This document shows, one piece after another, positions 12,200 through 24,500 of a stretch of 64,000 nt of DNA. The stretch is taken from positions 1-64,000 of the forward strand of contig JAOBSW010000898.1 of NCBI GenBank assembly GCA_026214975.1. Reading direction: 5' to 3'. The notes under the pieces are model-generated. The model was not told the DNA's origin and searched no databases. It saw only the letters and a list, made by a program, of their open reading frames with translations. A program made the translations under genes and the position numbers. This DNA comes from Gentiana macrophylla. Its lineage: Eukaryota > Streptophyta > Magnoliopsida > Gentianales > Gentianaceae. Numbering within the stretch: the stretch's first letter is position 1; each line of letters starts with the position of its first letter.

Positions 12200-12853
12200 A
12201 TTAGTGTGGCCTCAGCTGATTAAGACTGAAAATTTATGTATTGTCTTTGTTTATTCTTATCTTATCTTTTCTTTTCCAAATATCTGATTGTTGCCACTAC
12301 AATTTTGGGGTTCTATCTTAGTTTTCAGTAATCAGAGTGATCAGCTTTAGTTTATGGTTTATCAGAGTTTGTAATTATTGATTGGAGTAATGTTGACTTT
12401 TTCTTGTTGTTAGTATTTATCTTCTTCTTTTTTTTTTTTTTTTTTGGGAGGAAGTATTTATCTTCTTCTTCTTCTTTTTTTCTTTTTTTTTTTTTTTTTT
12501 TTGGAGAAGTATTTATCTTCTTCTTTTTGGTAATCACTTTCTCTTTATGTCTGGTCAGTACTCTTGTGTTGTTTTATATATATATATATATATAGACACA
12601 ACTAAATTACGAAAGTGATTACAAAAGCTAATGCATTTTCACTTCAAACGCTACGTCGACGGCTTTGTGAATTAATTTTCGTCTGGGCTTGGCTTTACAT
12701 TTACATGGCCCAGCAAGAGTGAATTAATTTCTGTCTGGGCTTTGGCTTTACATTTACATGGCCTAGCAAGATAAATCAGTCCGGCAAAATAAAGGCATGT
12801 TAATTCTAATTCCCTTTAGTTTAGGTAGTATAAATAGTATATACTTTCTTTTA
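12200..12853. repeat. Spacer with T-tracts and two tandem repeats
   Basis: AGTATTTATCTTCTTCTTTT recurs three times at about 12412-12530, separated by long T runs. A (TA)n run ends at 12593. At about 12667-12772 a unit of some 55 bp (GTGAATTAATTT(C/T) to CATGGCC(C/T)AGCAAGA) is present twice. No gene seen. Confidence 0.6.
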
Positions 12854-14148
12854 TGGTATGTTTGTTAGGAGGGAATGAAATGGAATGTAATGATTTTTAT
12901 TTTTGATGTTTGTGTATGATTATGAAGTAATGGAATGGAATGAAATTTTATTAGATTGAATGAAAAATATTATTTTCATTCCTTCCAAAAATCGTTGAAT
13001 ACGATGGAATAAAATGAAAATCGATAAAGTGGATGGGTGGTAGAGTAGGGTAGAGGTGGGGAAAGGTAGGCGGGATCGTGGGTAGGGTACAATAAAATAA
13101 TGTTGGGTAAGGTAGGGTGGCGTGGGGTGATAGGTAGGGTATGGGTGGATAAGGTTGGGTTGGGGTGGTGGGAAGAGTTGGGGTGGGGTAGTGGGTAGGG
13201 TAAGGTAAGGTGGGTCGTGGGTAAGGTAGTGTAGTGTTGGGTGGGGTGATGGGTAAGGTAAGATATGGTAGGGGTGGTGGGTTGTGGGTAGGGTGGGGAG
13301 TAGGTAGGATGTGTTGGTTCTTAAGGTAGGGTAGGGTAAGAGGTGGGTAATGTAGGGTAGAGTTGGTGGTGGGTAATGTAAGGTAGGGTAGGAAGGGTAG
13401 TGGGTATGGCGAGTGTAGAAAGGCAGGTGGGTAGGGTGGTGAGTATTGTAAGGTAGCGTAGGGTGGTGGGTAAGGTAGGTGGGGTGGGGTAGGGTAGTGG
13501 GTAAGGTAGGGTGGGATGGGAGGTGGGTACGTCAGGGTTGGTTCTTAAAGTAGGGTAGGGTAAGTGGTGGGTAAGGTAGGGTAGGTTAGGTGGTGGGTAA
13601 TGTAGGGTAGGGTAGGGTAGGGTAGGGAAGGTAGTGGGTATGGCGGGGTAGAAGGCAGGGTGGGTAGGGTGGTGAGTATTGTAAGGTAAGGTAGGATAGG
13701 GTTAGTGGATAAAGTAGGGTGGGGTGGGGTAGTGGGTAAGGTATGGTGGGATGGTGTGATTGGTAGGTCGAGGGTAAAATAGGGTGAGATAAGGTAGGGT
13801 AATAAGGTGGTGGGTAAGGTAGGGTGGGGGTGAGGTGGTGGGTAGGGTAGGGTAGGGGTGAGTAGAGATGTAAAATCTGTTTGGGGTGTGGGGTAGGGCT
13901 GCAGCGCTCTCTAACCCCAGCACTGCTACTAACCAATCAACTCAGCTTATATCTGCTTATGAACAATATCATACTTTTATCTCATCCTACGTTAATCATT
14001 ATCATGCCACCACTCATTTACTCAATGTGTACATTTTATTTTATATACTTTGTTTCATTCCATTCTTTAACATGCAAAGCGATAATGAAATAAATTTATT
14101 TCATTCCATTCTATGATTTTATTCCATTCTTGCGTAATAAACATGCCA
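12854..14148. mobile_element. Tourist-like (PIF/Harbinger-type) element carrying a minisatellite
   Basis: Left end TGGTATGTTTGTTAGGAG and right end CGTAATAAACATGCCA form imperfect inverted repeats (TGG(T/C)ATGTTT(G/A)TTA). TTA lies directly outside both ends (12851-12853 and 14149-14151), the 3-bp target duplication typical of PIF/Harbinger elements. Both arms are rich in GGAATGAAATGGAATG or its complement. The interior is a G-rich minisatellite rather than coding sequence, so the element is non-autonomous. Confidence 0.65.
13025..13866 (+). repeat. G-rich minisatellite (GGTAGGGT/GGGTGGT family)
   Basis: About 840 bp built from GGTAGGG, GGTGGGT and GTGGGTAAGG units with almost no C on this strand. 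A higher-order repeat is visible: the phrase TTGGTTCTTAA(G/A)GTAGGG occurs at 13314 and 13538, giving a 224-bp period, and TAGTGGGTATGGCG also recurs one period later. Runs of at least four G-tracts are common, so G-quadruplex formation is possible. It is not a telomere array, because the plant unit TTTAGGG is absent. Confidence 0.85.
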
Positions 14149-15840
14149 TTAGGGTTTCATTTCGATCCTTTCTTGAGATCAAATATATCTTCTCTACCCA
14201 TTTAATTGCCGTTTCTCATCTTTCCTCTCAAGCGATGCTTTCTATGCCCGATAAATTTCTCAAGCGATTTATCTTTGAAAGCTTGAAGAATTACTGAGAG
14301 GAAATTTGCATGCACTTGAAGAGGTTAAGGTTAGCTACTTACGCACAAGAATCTCTCATTCTTGATTTATTTTCATAATTCATTTTGGATTCAAATACCA
14401 TTTTTTCTTGCAGAATGAGCGGTTGAAGGCAGTGTTGAACCACTCTGTTCGGTTCTTGGAATGGATTTCCACCAAACATTGAATGTGATCCATCCAAGTT
14501 TAGAAGCGTCACGGAAAACTCAAAAGTATTAGTAATGATATAATTGACCCGACTAGTGGTGCTATACAAAGACTTCAGAGAGGTCAAAGAATACAGTGGT
14601 AGACAAAATTCTCAGTTACTTTGAAAGCGCCGTAATTCGTTTGCTTTAATCAATTTTATTGATATTTACGTTTATTAGTTACAAGACCTTGCTACACCTT
14701 TGTTCGGTTCTTATACTTGGGTCTTTCTCTCAAGTATTTGCTTTCACTTCTTTCCACTTCTCAACTTCTCCAAATCCTCTTTGGCGTTCCAAATCAATCC
14801 TTTGTTTTAAGCAATCTCTCTTCTACATCCCCAAACCCCTTTAGATCTTTTTGTATTTTGATACTAATTTGTATTGAAATTTTAGAAATGGGTGAAAAAT
14901 CTGACTCCCCAACTTAAAAGTTTGGATCTTTGTTTACTAATTCATTGATTGAGAGTGATTTTGTTGTATTTTTTCGGTTTCGATTCTGGGTTTGTGGTGT
15001 ATTTGGTGATGGGTTGGAAATATAAAGCTGGGCTTTTCTTATCGCTCTTGTTGTTATCATTTGGGTTGCTTCTGCAGAGAGTCAGTTTGCTTTCTACTTT
15101 GCATTTATGTGTTTTATTAATTAGGTTTTGGGCTTTTGGCTTTCATTCAAGCTTATGTGCAATTGGGATATCAAATTAACCAATAACCAACATTCCTCAC
15201 CTCATGTTTAAAAGGAACATTATTCTGAGTCATGTTAGATACTTTTATGAGTTTGCATAGTATTTTGTTAGTGCTTTGTAATAAATTGTTACTCTAATAA
15301 GTCTTTGTTGCCCAAAGGAAACTTGGATGTCTCGAAGCAATAGAATATTTAGCTTCTTACATTCTTTGTGTTTTTAACTTATTACATTCCATTACCTCGC
15401 ATTCTTCTTTTTAGGTGTGTGTTTAAACATTTTTGTGTGCTAGCTTTGTATGTTTAAACATTCTTAACTTATTACATAACCTCAGTTTATATATGCATGG
15501 TGTTTAGCTTTGTTTACTTTATTTTTCTCATACGGATGTATATTTCTTGATATATATAATCGTGGATTTTAAGTTTGATCTTCAAAATAATGCACTGACT
15601 TCAACGATCTGATGGTTACAACGTGTTGAGAGACCCAAAGTTTAACAAAGTTTGCTTTTACTGCGAAAAGCGAGTATCTCAATATTTAAGCCAAGTCTAC
15701 TTCCCATAAAACATGCATCTCGGGAGCTTGGTCTGAGCAACATACGTGTCAAATTAATGGCTTGAGGATGTTTTCTTTCTTTGTTGTGTAGTTGTTGTTT
15801 TGTTTTTGTTTTTGCCTAAGTAAGCTTTTTGGGAATGCAG
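14149..15840. other. Spacer upstream of malic enzyme fragment
   Basis: No recognised gene. A stretch at 14280-14580 has exon-like composition but gives no family I can name. If the fragment at 15841 was once part of a whole gene, its first exons have been lost or are unrecognisable here. Confidence 0.35.
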
Positions 15841-16425
15841 GAGAAGAAAATAATGAATACTATTCGCCAATATGATCAACCTTTGCACAAGTACATGGCT
15901 ATGATGGGTGGAGGTATATAAGTGTATTTAAGGACATATTTTCTTCCATGTTTCTGGAAGCTGATTTTCATTGATTTAACACACCTTCTTATTTTAAGTC
16001 TTACTTTAAAAGCTAGATACACTTGTCGGTATGTTCTTTTCACTAGCATGGTTGTTCTTTATCAAAATTTGGTGGCTAACATCTTACTGACAGCGTAATG
16101 AGAGGTTATTTTCAGGAACTTCTCATTGACAATGTGGTGGAACTCCTCCCGGTTGTATACTACCTCCCCTTTGTTGGTGAGGCTTGCCGAGGAATATGGA
16201 AGCATTTTCAAGCGTCCTTAAGGTCTCTTCATTTATTTGGAAAGAGAGTCTTTGTTAATTTCTTACGATGTCGATTAAAGTAACATATATGTATACATCA
16301 TGAGAATAATTTGTCTTTAATTTTGCGGGGAAGGATTCTTGAGGTGTTGAAGCGGCACGAAAAGGGAATTCAAGTAATTGTCGTGATTGATGGTGAGAGA
16401 ATATTGGAACTCGGGAGCTTGGAAG
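15841..16425 (+). pseudogene. NADP-dependent malic enzyme, internal three-exon fragment
   Basis: Three exon-like blocks match consecutive exons near the N-terminus of plant NADP-malic enzyme, which decarboxylates malate to pyruvate. Block 1 (15841-15913, after an AG acceptor) reads EKKIMNTIRQYDQPLHKYMA. Block 2 (16094-about 16247) reads RNERLF, LLIDNV, ELLPVVY, VGEAC and, after frame changes, YGSIFKRP followed by TAA where the family has a Gln codon. Block 3 (about 16330-16425) reads GRILEVLK, GIQVIVV, DGERILELG. The substrate- and NADP-binding exons that should follow are absent, and several frameshifts are present. The stop inside block 2 and the missing 3' exons make this a pseudogene fragment rather than a noisy whole gene. 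Confidence 0.75.
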
Positions 16426-18501
16426 CCAGTGTCAGATCATATAAATCTTACCTTCGGACAAATTAGTGGATTCTATGTTAGCTCTTGATGGGTAGTGGCA
16501 TATCATAAACTAATGTCATCGGATCGGGGGCACAAGGAGAAATTGGGAATGGTAAAGAAAAAAATTGCGTAACACTAAACCACATCGTTTGATATAATTT
16601 TTAATTAGCGGGACATGGGTGAATGAGACTATATATATGAATGTAGAAGTGATTTTTACATGAGGGTATGTTCAGGTCTTGGCTTGGGTCTTTGCATCAC
16701 TTTGTATCTCAATCTGCCGTTTTTTTTTAGAACATATACCTGTCTTTTTACTAATCTGTTAAACATCAGCTTGTAGCTTGTTTGTTCCAGTCTTGTAATG
16801 CTATATATCCTTATATGCATCGGTGTAAACTGATTAGGTCTCGTTTGTTCGTTATGTGTTGCCTTGTGTGCATTCTTTAAATTTATTAGGAGGCGGAGGA
16901 GGAGAAAAATTGCCAGTTGCTTATAAATTTTGCCCGTTGCTTGGAAACTTGACTTCACTCAAACAACGTCAGGTGGTGGATGTGTATGCCATGGAGAGAC
17001 AAAATCGAGAACACACCTTCAAAATGTTGAAAAGATGATGAATCTTTTCCAACTTTTTATGGAAAGTTCATAGGAATTCACTCTTATGCGTTATTTGTTT
17101 CTTTTGCCCATTCTTGTAGTTACGCCGAGGAAAATAGTCGGGATCTTGGTGGTAGCTGGAAGTGTAATGGATGAATTAGGAAACCACTAGCGGTCAAGGA
17201 AGGAGATAGTCAACGATATTTGTAGTGAATTTATGTAATCAATTAAGGTCCGGCATTTCTACTTTATATACCTTTTTTTCATATATATTGGTCAAACTCG
17301 AAGCGTTGTTGCTTGTTTTACTCGTCATTTAGTTGTTTGCATGATCATGATCAATACATGTTTGCCTAAAGCCTGGAAGCATGACTCTGTTTAAACTTGT
17401 ATGCTTGCTAATTTGTCAAGATGAAGCGTAAAGTGATATGCATTAGGTGTTTTGTGTGTATTTAAAGCAGGACATACAAATAAATCAGCGGGAAGAAATA
17501 AAAAGTGTGTGAGTATCGTCCATTTGAGAAATGCGACTACATCCCAAGAATATCAATGAGATCTGCCGCATGAAACTTGAATATGTTCTTGAACAAAGAA
17601 TCATGCAATGAGCGGATGTCATGATTAATGTTTGAAGAGCAAAAGCAGAGTCTTTTTCAAGTCATTCCTCCTCCATTGTTTGTTTTAGGAGAGAGCAAAG
17701 TGGTCAGATTTAGTTTTCTTTTTTTGTAATCCTTAGACAAGAAAAAAAAACCTAGTTATTTATTATTATCCTTTTGTAGTGTATTGCTTTTTAGTATCAA
17801 TCTTTTTCATGGTCGCTCATTGCCCGTGCCTGCATGCATGAAAGCTACTTGTATATATATATATATGAAATTAGCTTTAACCTATATGAGAAACTTATTA
17901 CACTTATAAAATGTCGGTGGATCTGAAGAGCACTTATCTATGATGAATGAAAAATCGAAGAAAAATTGGTGAGAAGAAAGCACAAGGACGAAAAAATCAG
18001 AATACCATTTCAAAGAAAAAGAGTCAGAAAACAATATTCCCAAAAAAAGTGTCTAATTTTTAAAAGCAATTTGTCATAAAATGTATCAATTTAGAAAATC
18101 AAAACATAATTTAATGTATTTTTTCAAACATATCATTATCATAACGTTTAATATTTATATATTAACCCGTATTAAAAAAATCATTTATTATTTGATAGGG
18201 ATATATATTTTAAATCATTTCTTAAAATCAATAGCATTAATTGTTTTTTAATATGTATCTGTGCAAAAAAAATGGAATAACTTATTATGAGGCTGGAGCG
18301 GAGTAGTACTATTTTACAATGCTTTTATAGCATCTTGTCGTTAGCTTCGAATCATAATCAGAATAAAATATAAACAACATTTGTATGATATTAGGATTAT
18401 CAAACCAGCAACAGCAGCATGTTGCCATGCCCCAACCCCCACTCCCCCAAAAAAAAATCCCTCAATCATTATAAATATGCCTGCTGCCATTGCCTACTAC
18501 A
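16426..18501. other. Spacer without recognised gene
   Basis: AT-rich. A GC-richer piece at 16890-17040 has a short open frame with no known motif. A (TA)n run lies near 17850. GGAGCGGAGTAGTA at 18295 resembles the end of a decayed MITE. Confidence 0.4.
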
Positions 18502-21500
18502 CTAGTATGCATATGGGGACTTGTTTAGGAAAGCAGAGGAATTAAAGTGAAAGCCAAGCTCTTTAAGCTGTTGAGGTCTACTTGTGCAGGAGTGCAGTGA
18601 AGCGCACTGTCCTGTTGTCGTCTTTGGGAATGCAATCACGTCCCTTATTGAATTCGCTCTCGCCAATAGCATCACTAATCTATCTATCCCATATGCAATC
18701 CCTCCTTATTTGATAAAACAAATATATATTAGGTTTCTTCTTTTTCAAAACAAGATAAAATCTCTCTAATAATGAAACAGGTCTGGCAGTGTACATGTGC
18801 AGCATACCATGTGGAGGAGCTCCCATGTCCAGAGCTTCCAAAAGATACCCAAACTTCGATTCAGCCTGCCCCCCACAAAATCACAAGCTTTGTCATACAA
18901 AATATCAATCATCTTCAAATCAACCCGATTAAAATATGACACATGTATAATATAGTATACTATTTGCCCAACACGAATCCCTTGGCTTGCAAGATGCCAA
19001 ATCCTGTTTACCTGGTCTGGAGAAATGCCAATGATCTCTAAAACCTTTTCTTGGATCTCACGTTTGTATATTCTCAAACTTCCTCCTCCGATCTGTAAGG
19101 GAGGCGTGGGGCGTCTGAAAAGTTCAGTATGTAAGATATAAACATAGCACACATTCATACCTCCACTCCATTGTAAACCATATCGTAGGCCAAGGCCGGG
19201 CAGATGAAAGATCATCAACATCTTCAGGGTTAGGGGCAGTGAAAGGATGGTGCAAGGCCTGCCAAAGGTGCCACAATTATATCTCAATTTCAATCGTAGC
19301 AAACAGCAACTGTCTGCACATTTTAATTTTCTTTTTTTTTTTTTTTAGTACATAAGTTGCAAAAATCCAACAAGCAATGGACACATTGAACTGCAATCGT
19401 CAGTGCGGCCCAAGTTCAACCACGAACATGAAGATGTATATATATATGCCTCAAGGATTTAAACTTATATTCATTATCAAGATTAGTAGATTCGCACCTC
19501 AAGCCTTTGTTCATTGTCATTCCACTCGAACATTGGAAAATCAGTCACCCATAGAATGCAATGCCTGGACTAGAAGTGGCATGAAAAAGAGAGGAGAAAT
19601 AAGACAAACTACACGTGAATCAGATCATCACATATTTTATTGATATGGTTAATGGTTTAGAAAATGCCAAAGAATGAAGAGACAATTTTATCTGTTAACT
19701 TTATAGACTTTACGCTTCAAAAAAGTTCTTGCTTTATCATTTCTTTCACCTGCCACGCTATTCTCTTAACATCTTCCTTGTAATGAATTTCTCCAGTATT
19801 GGACTGGACAGGCATGTTTATAAAGGAAAGAAAATACCAAGAGAGAAGGAAGACATTGAAAAGCTCTGTAATCTACTGTACCACGGTAAAGTTCAATTAG
19901 CTTTTGATGGCAGGTAAGTCAATTAAAACCTGAAGCAGGTGATCACATTCAGATGAAATGCAAGGGGTAGTCGTGAATCCATCACCATCCCTCCAACACC
20001 CCGTCCCCAAAAACAAAAAAGCGGGAAGGAAAATAAAGGTGCATTGCAGGAAACTAAAATTTGGAAGTTACACTTACAGGATCAATTAAACCCAAATGAT
20101 GAGCAATGTACAACCTCAACCGATCAAGTGTTTTATTTACTGATGTGGCGTGGCCCACAGCAAACAAGATAAGATCATTCGATTTAGAAGATAATCGTTC
20201 AGTAACTGTTCCCTTTTTGATGGATCCATGCTCAAAACTAATGCTGAAATCCCTTCTAAGCCACCTAAAAGATACATTAAAAGGTCAGCAAAATCTTGCT
20301 GTTAAATAGAATACAAACTAAAGAAAATTTAGAAGTATTATTACCGTCATCTAGCACCTTTAAGAAAGGTAAGCCCTTAGCTCAGATTTGATTGCTTAGC
20401 CGTTGTATATATCACCTTTCTTTAAAGCGCTATTTGAAAGTTTTTGCTCGGAAGGCACACATATGGCTTTAATTATTCCTCCACTTTCCAGGCTATCTGC
20501 AAAAACCTTGAAGGTGGAACCTATAAAGATATCAGATACCTGCAGGAGGAAAAACAGTCTTTAGATTCAATCATATGGTGATAGAAGAAATTGAAAGCGA
20601 GCTACATCTACCTCCTTTCTTTCTTTCTTTTGTGTGAGAGACCATGGGGGGAGGGGAGGGGGGGGGAGGGTCCTATGGGAAATATGACACAGAAATGATG
20701 AGGTGATATAAATATATCGAAAAGAAATTACATCTTTCAACTCCAGATCAAAGCAGTATCTGGTCTGTCTGAACCATATCGACACTGCTTCAGCATAGGT
20801 AAGCCTAGGAAAGGATCTGGTAGCTGGACACCTCAATTTCAAGAAAGACCTGCAGTCAAAGATCGTCACATACGAAAATAGACTAGCAAACTTCCGAGGT
20901 GGAGCCAATACATTGGAAGTAAGTTTTAGTTGAACATCCCAAAGTTTTAGTTGAACATCCCAATGTTTATAAACATTGCCCTTCAGCTCCCAACTCAGAC
21001 CAAAAAAAAATGTAGCAAAAGAATCATGGAATGATTGAAGAAGAAAATCCTTTTCTTCAAAAACATGAAATCATTCCACTCTCTAGCAGAACAGAGCCAG
21101 GCGATCAAAGATTTCTCTGCAACTTTAAAAGAGGAAAGGAAAAGAAAAACAGGCTGGAGCCTATGGGGTCGGGGAAGGATCAAGCTATTAGGCTTACTAT
21201 ATGCAAAATTACCATATGTTTCTAAAAAGTATCTTTCCACAGTTTGAACCGCTTACCCTCTGGTCAAATACCCAAAAGAAAAAGAAAATAGCTCAATTAC
21301 AACACTCGTAAAACATATAGTTTACTTCCACACAGATATTTCATCAAAGATTTGACTCTTAGCTTTATCTTCCAATCGTAAACAAGGGAGGAACATACAT
21401 TTCAAATCTTTACATGTTTATGAAGAAATTCAAATAAACTTGTTACATTCGAGCATACTCATACTTTATTTCTTAACCTAGTTCTTCCTAAACAAAACTA

Positions 21501-24500
21501 ACTACATTACCTTCCTAATCAAATCTTCATTGAGTTTCAGCATGTCCTCAAATGTGGGGAAGGCAATCTCCAAATCCAGTTGAGTAAATTCAGGCTGCCT
21601 GTCTGCCCCTAAGATCCTCATCCTGAAACATCTGCCAAGGAAAAGAAATCAACCGTTTGGATTTAAAACAGCCAAAAGGCAACCATGAGAAGATACTAAC
21701 TAAAGTAGAATAATTCTAAACTTCTGTATCCAGTTATTACTTTACTAAAAACAGACACAAGAACAAATTTAGGAGCAAATCTGAAACTACAGCTGGGCAA
21801 AAGCAAGCTGGCATATAGAGGAAGTAATGTAGGTATTCACATTCACCAAAAACACAACCAGAATCACCTTGCAATCTGATAATATTTATCAAAACCAGAA
21901 ACCATGAGCATTTGTTTGAACAGCTGTGGACTTTGAGGCAGCGCATAAAATGTCCCTGGCTTCATAAGGTGTATAATAATCAGAATAAAACACATCAAAT
22001 TTAACATACAACTCTTGACGATCTATTGCATGATATGTCATCGAAATAACAGCAAAAACAAGATTCGATACAATATCAGCTAAAAGAAGCACATAGATTA
22101 AGCCTCTCAGCAGCAGCAACTTCTTGACTGACTTCAAATGATTTTGTGCCTTGTTCATATTTTGCTAAAGACCAACTTCAGAGTGAAAGAATTCTGTTTA
22201 ATAAGATCACCAAGAAAGACATACTTATGCTTAGCCGAATATAGTGTGCAGAGCTGGCATTTTGAATAGTTATAGACACCAATTCGTCGCTGGAAACAAG
22301 ACAATGTATCTTGCATGAAGTAATGTAGTGATAGAAAATGTTTGGGTGCACTACTTTAGTGTTAGTGATGGAAAAATACTTCTTTGTGAAGATTAGACAA
22401 TATCGCATCAACCTGTGCGCATTAAGTTGACAGCATATATGTTGGTATGGTCTCCCAACAGTCCTACCAAAACAAATCCTTCCACACTAAGAAATATCAC
22501 GCATAAGTGGACCAGCTGACCATGTCTACACCAAACCTTAATAGTGCGATAAAAGGAAACATTGGACCAGCTAGAGCTGTTACCCAGTTTTATCCTGTCT
22601 TTTGCCAAAAAAAAATCCTATATCAATCTTCTTTTATTTATTTTTGGCCAAAAAAATTTAGATCAAATAAAGGCCTAAGATATCAAGCATGATGTCAGGT
22701 CAACAACATATTCAGCAAGTCCTCATCAAAATACAAACCAAGATACTAGTGAAAATAAGAGCACCAAGTAAAAAAAAACATGCAATTGAAAATGCCCACG
22801 TCCCTTTTCTCATGATGTTGTATTCGACTAAATGGAAGATACAAGCAGATATAGCGTCCTAAGTTTTGTGCAAAAATCAACCTTCTAATATATTTCAGAT
22901 TGAATGAATTCAAAACAAGCACATCACCATAAACCTGATTGGAAATTTGGAAAACTGCAAGATCACAATCTATGCATGCAATCTCAGGGTGTATATATAC
23001 ATATATATATTTTACCCACTTGCTAGAACTGATATAGGATTTTCCTCCTACCTCAAAAGCAAGGTGAAAGTAGACCATCTCATGAAGATGATTATAACAG
23101 TATTAATATCCTGTGCAGACACTTAAGTAAGAAGATGAAAGAGGAAGTATGCGGAGACCACATCACAGAACCTTAAAATCTATGTTCCAGGATGTTGATA
23201 GTTATTGAATAATTTAGTACAGTAATTGAATGTGAAGGTCTCAAGTTCAAAGTAACTGTGTAAAATAACCAAACATACCTGAAATCTAGAAGGCACTAAA
23301 TAATCACGAGCACCTTCAGGAGTGGACCTTGACAGAATAGGAGTTTCAATCTGCCTTTCAGCCATCACAAGTCAGTGTCAAAAACACAAAAATGCTTGCA
23401 CGGTCAAAAAACTTAAACTATGTGGCACAATCTGGTCATCAAATTCGTTGAAGTTCAGTAGAAATACCTCCACAAAAGCATGCATGTCCTCCAGGTACCT
23501 ACGGATGAGCTTTACAACTCTATGCACAAAAAAGAATGTTGAAGTTCATTTGTGGCGGCGTAAATCAAGGCACGGTATCTGTTAACAAGTGTATTGAAGG
23601 GAATTAATGCAACAGCATTTGCAGAAACAAAGTAACCAGGAAAATCACAACACAAGATTGAATTGAACTTTTTTCCAATGGATACATGGAAGGTGATCAT
23701 TCATTCCAATCCTCTAAAAGCACCAGGGTCAGGTAATATAGACCCACAGTAAAAAAAAAAATTAACAGGCAGGGTTATATAAAAGAAAAAAAGGCAATAA
23801 ACCTTTCGTAATTCAATAACCTTAGTCAATTGAATATCTGGTGATTTACATTTCTTATAAAGGCAATTCTTATAAAGGAGCCAAAACCTCCAAATGTCAG
23901 AAAACAAAGATCACTAAGCATCAAACAAGTGATTTATGGCGTCTGGTGTAAACATAGTAATAAATCTAGAAAGCAGACAAAATTATCAAATTCTTAATTA
24001 ACTAATTTTTTTCCAAATACATTCTTGATATATTTGACATTCACGAAAAGTATGAGTGTTCACCTCAAGCAATTTCTTCCTTGATAGGATTGGTAGCATC
24101 ATCGGCAGTAGTAACTAAAACGGCAATTTAGATCTCACAGTATTTAAAATTTTGGCATCTTCAGCAACAACCTGCAAGAGCGAATATCAGGAATAAGATT
24201 CTACTTAACAAACAACTGTTCAATATACAGCCACTGCCATACTAACTATTCTATTGTACACTCCTCTAGTCAAGATTCAAGTGTCCTGTCAAAGTTCAAC
24301 CTAATAAATGAACTACATGATCAAACAATTAATTACATTGAGCAATTTTGTTTTGACCTAATAACTTCCATCAAGACCTTGAGAGAAACAGATAAAAGGG
24401 TGCAAAAGAAATTTTTGCATCCGTTAGCATTTGCTTAGAAAATTAACAAACAAAGGATATAGGCATATGGAGCCACAAAACAAGAATAGCAGGAAATTCA

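Noticed and set aside
12404..12595. Phe-rich and Lys-rich open frames on both strands
   Set aside because: Direct products of T/A homopolymer tracts.
13025..13866. Interstitial telomere array
   Set aside because: Units are GGTAGGG and GGTGGGT, not TTTAGGG, and occur inside inverted ends of a MITE.
13586..13936. Pro/Tyr-rich open frames on the minus strand (YPTLPYPTLP-like)
   Set aside because: They are the translation of the G-rich minisatellite's complement; no gene signals.
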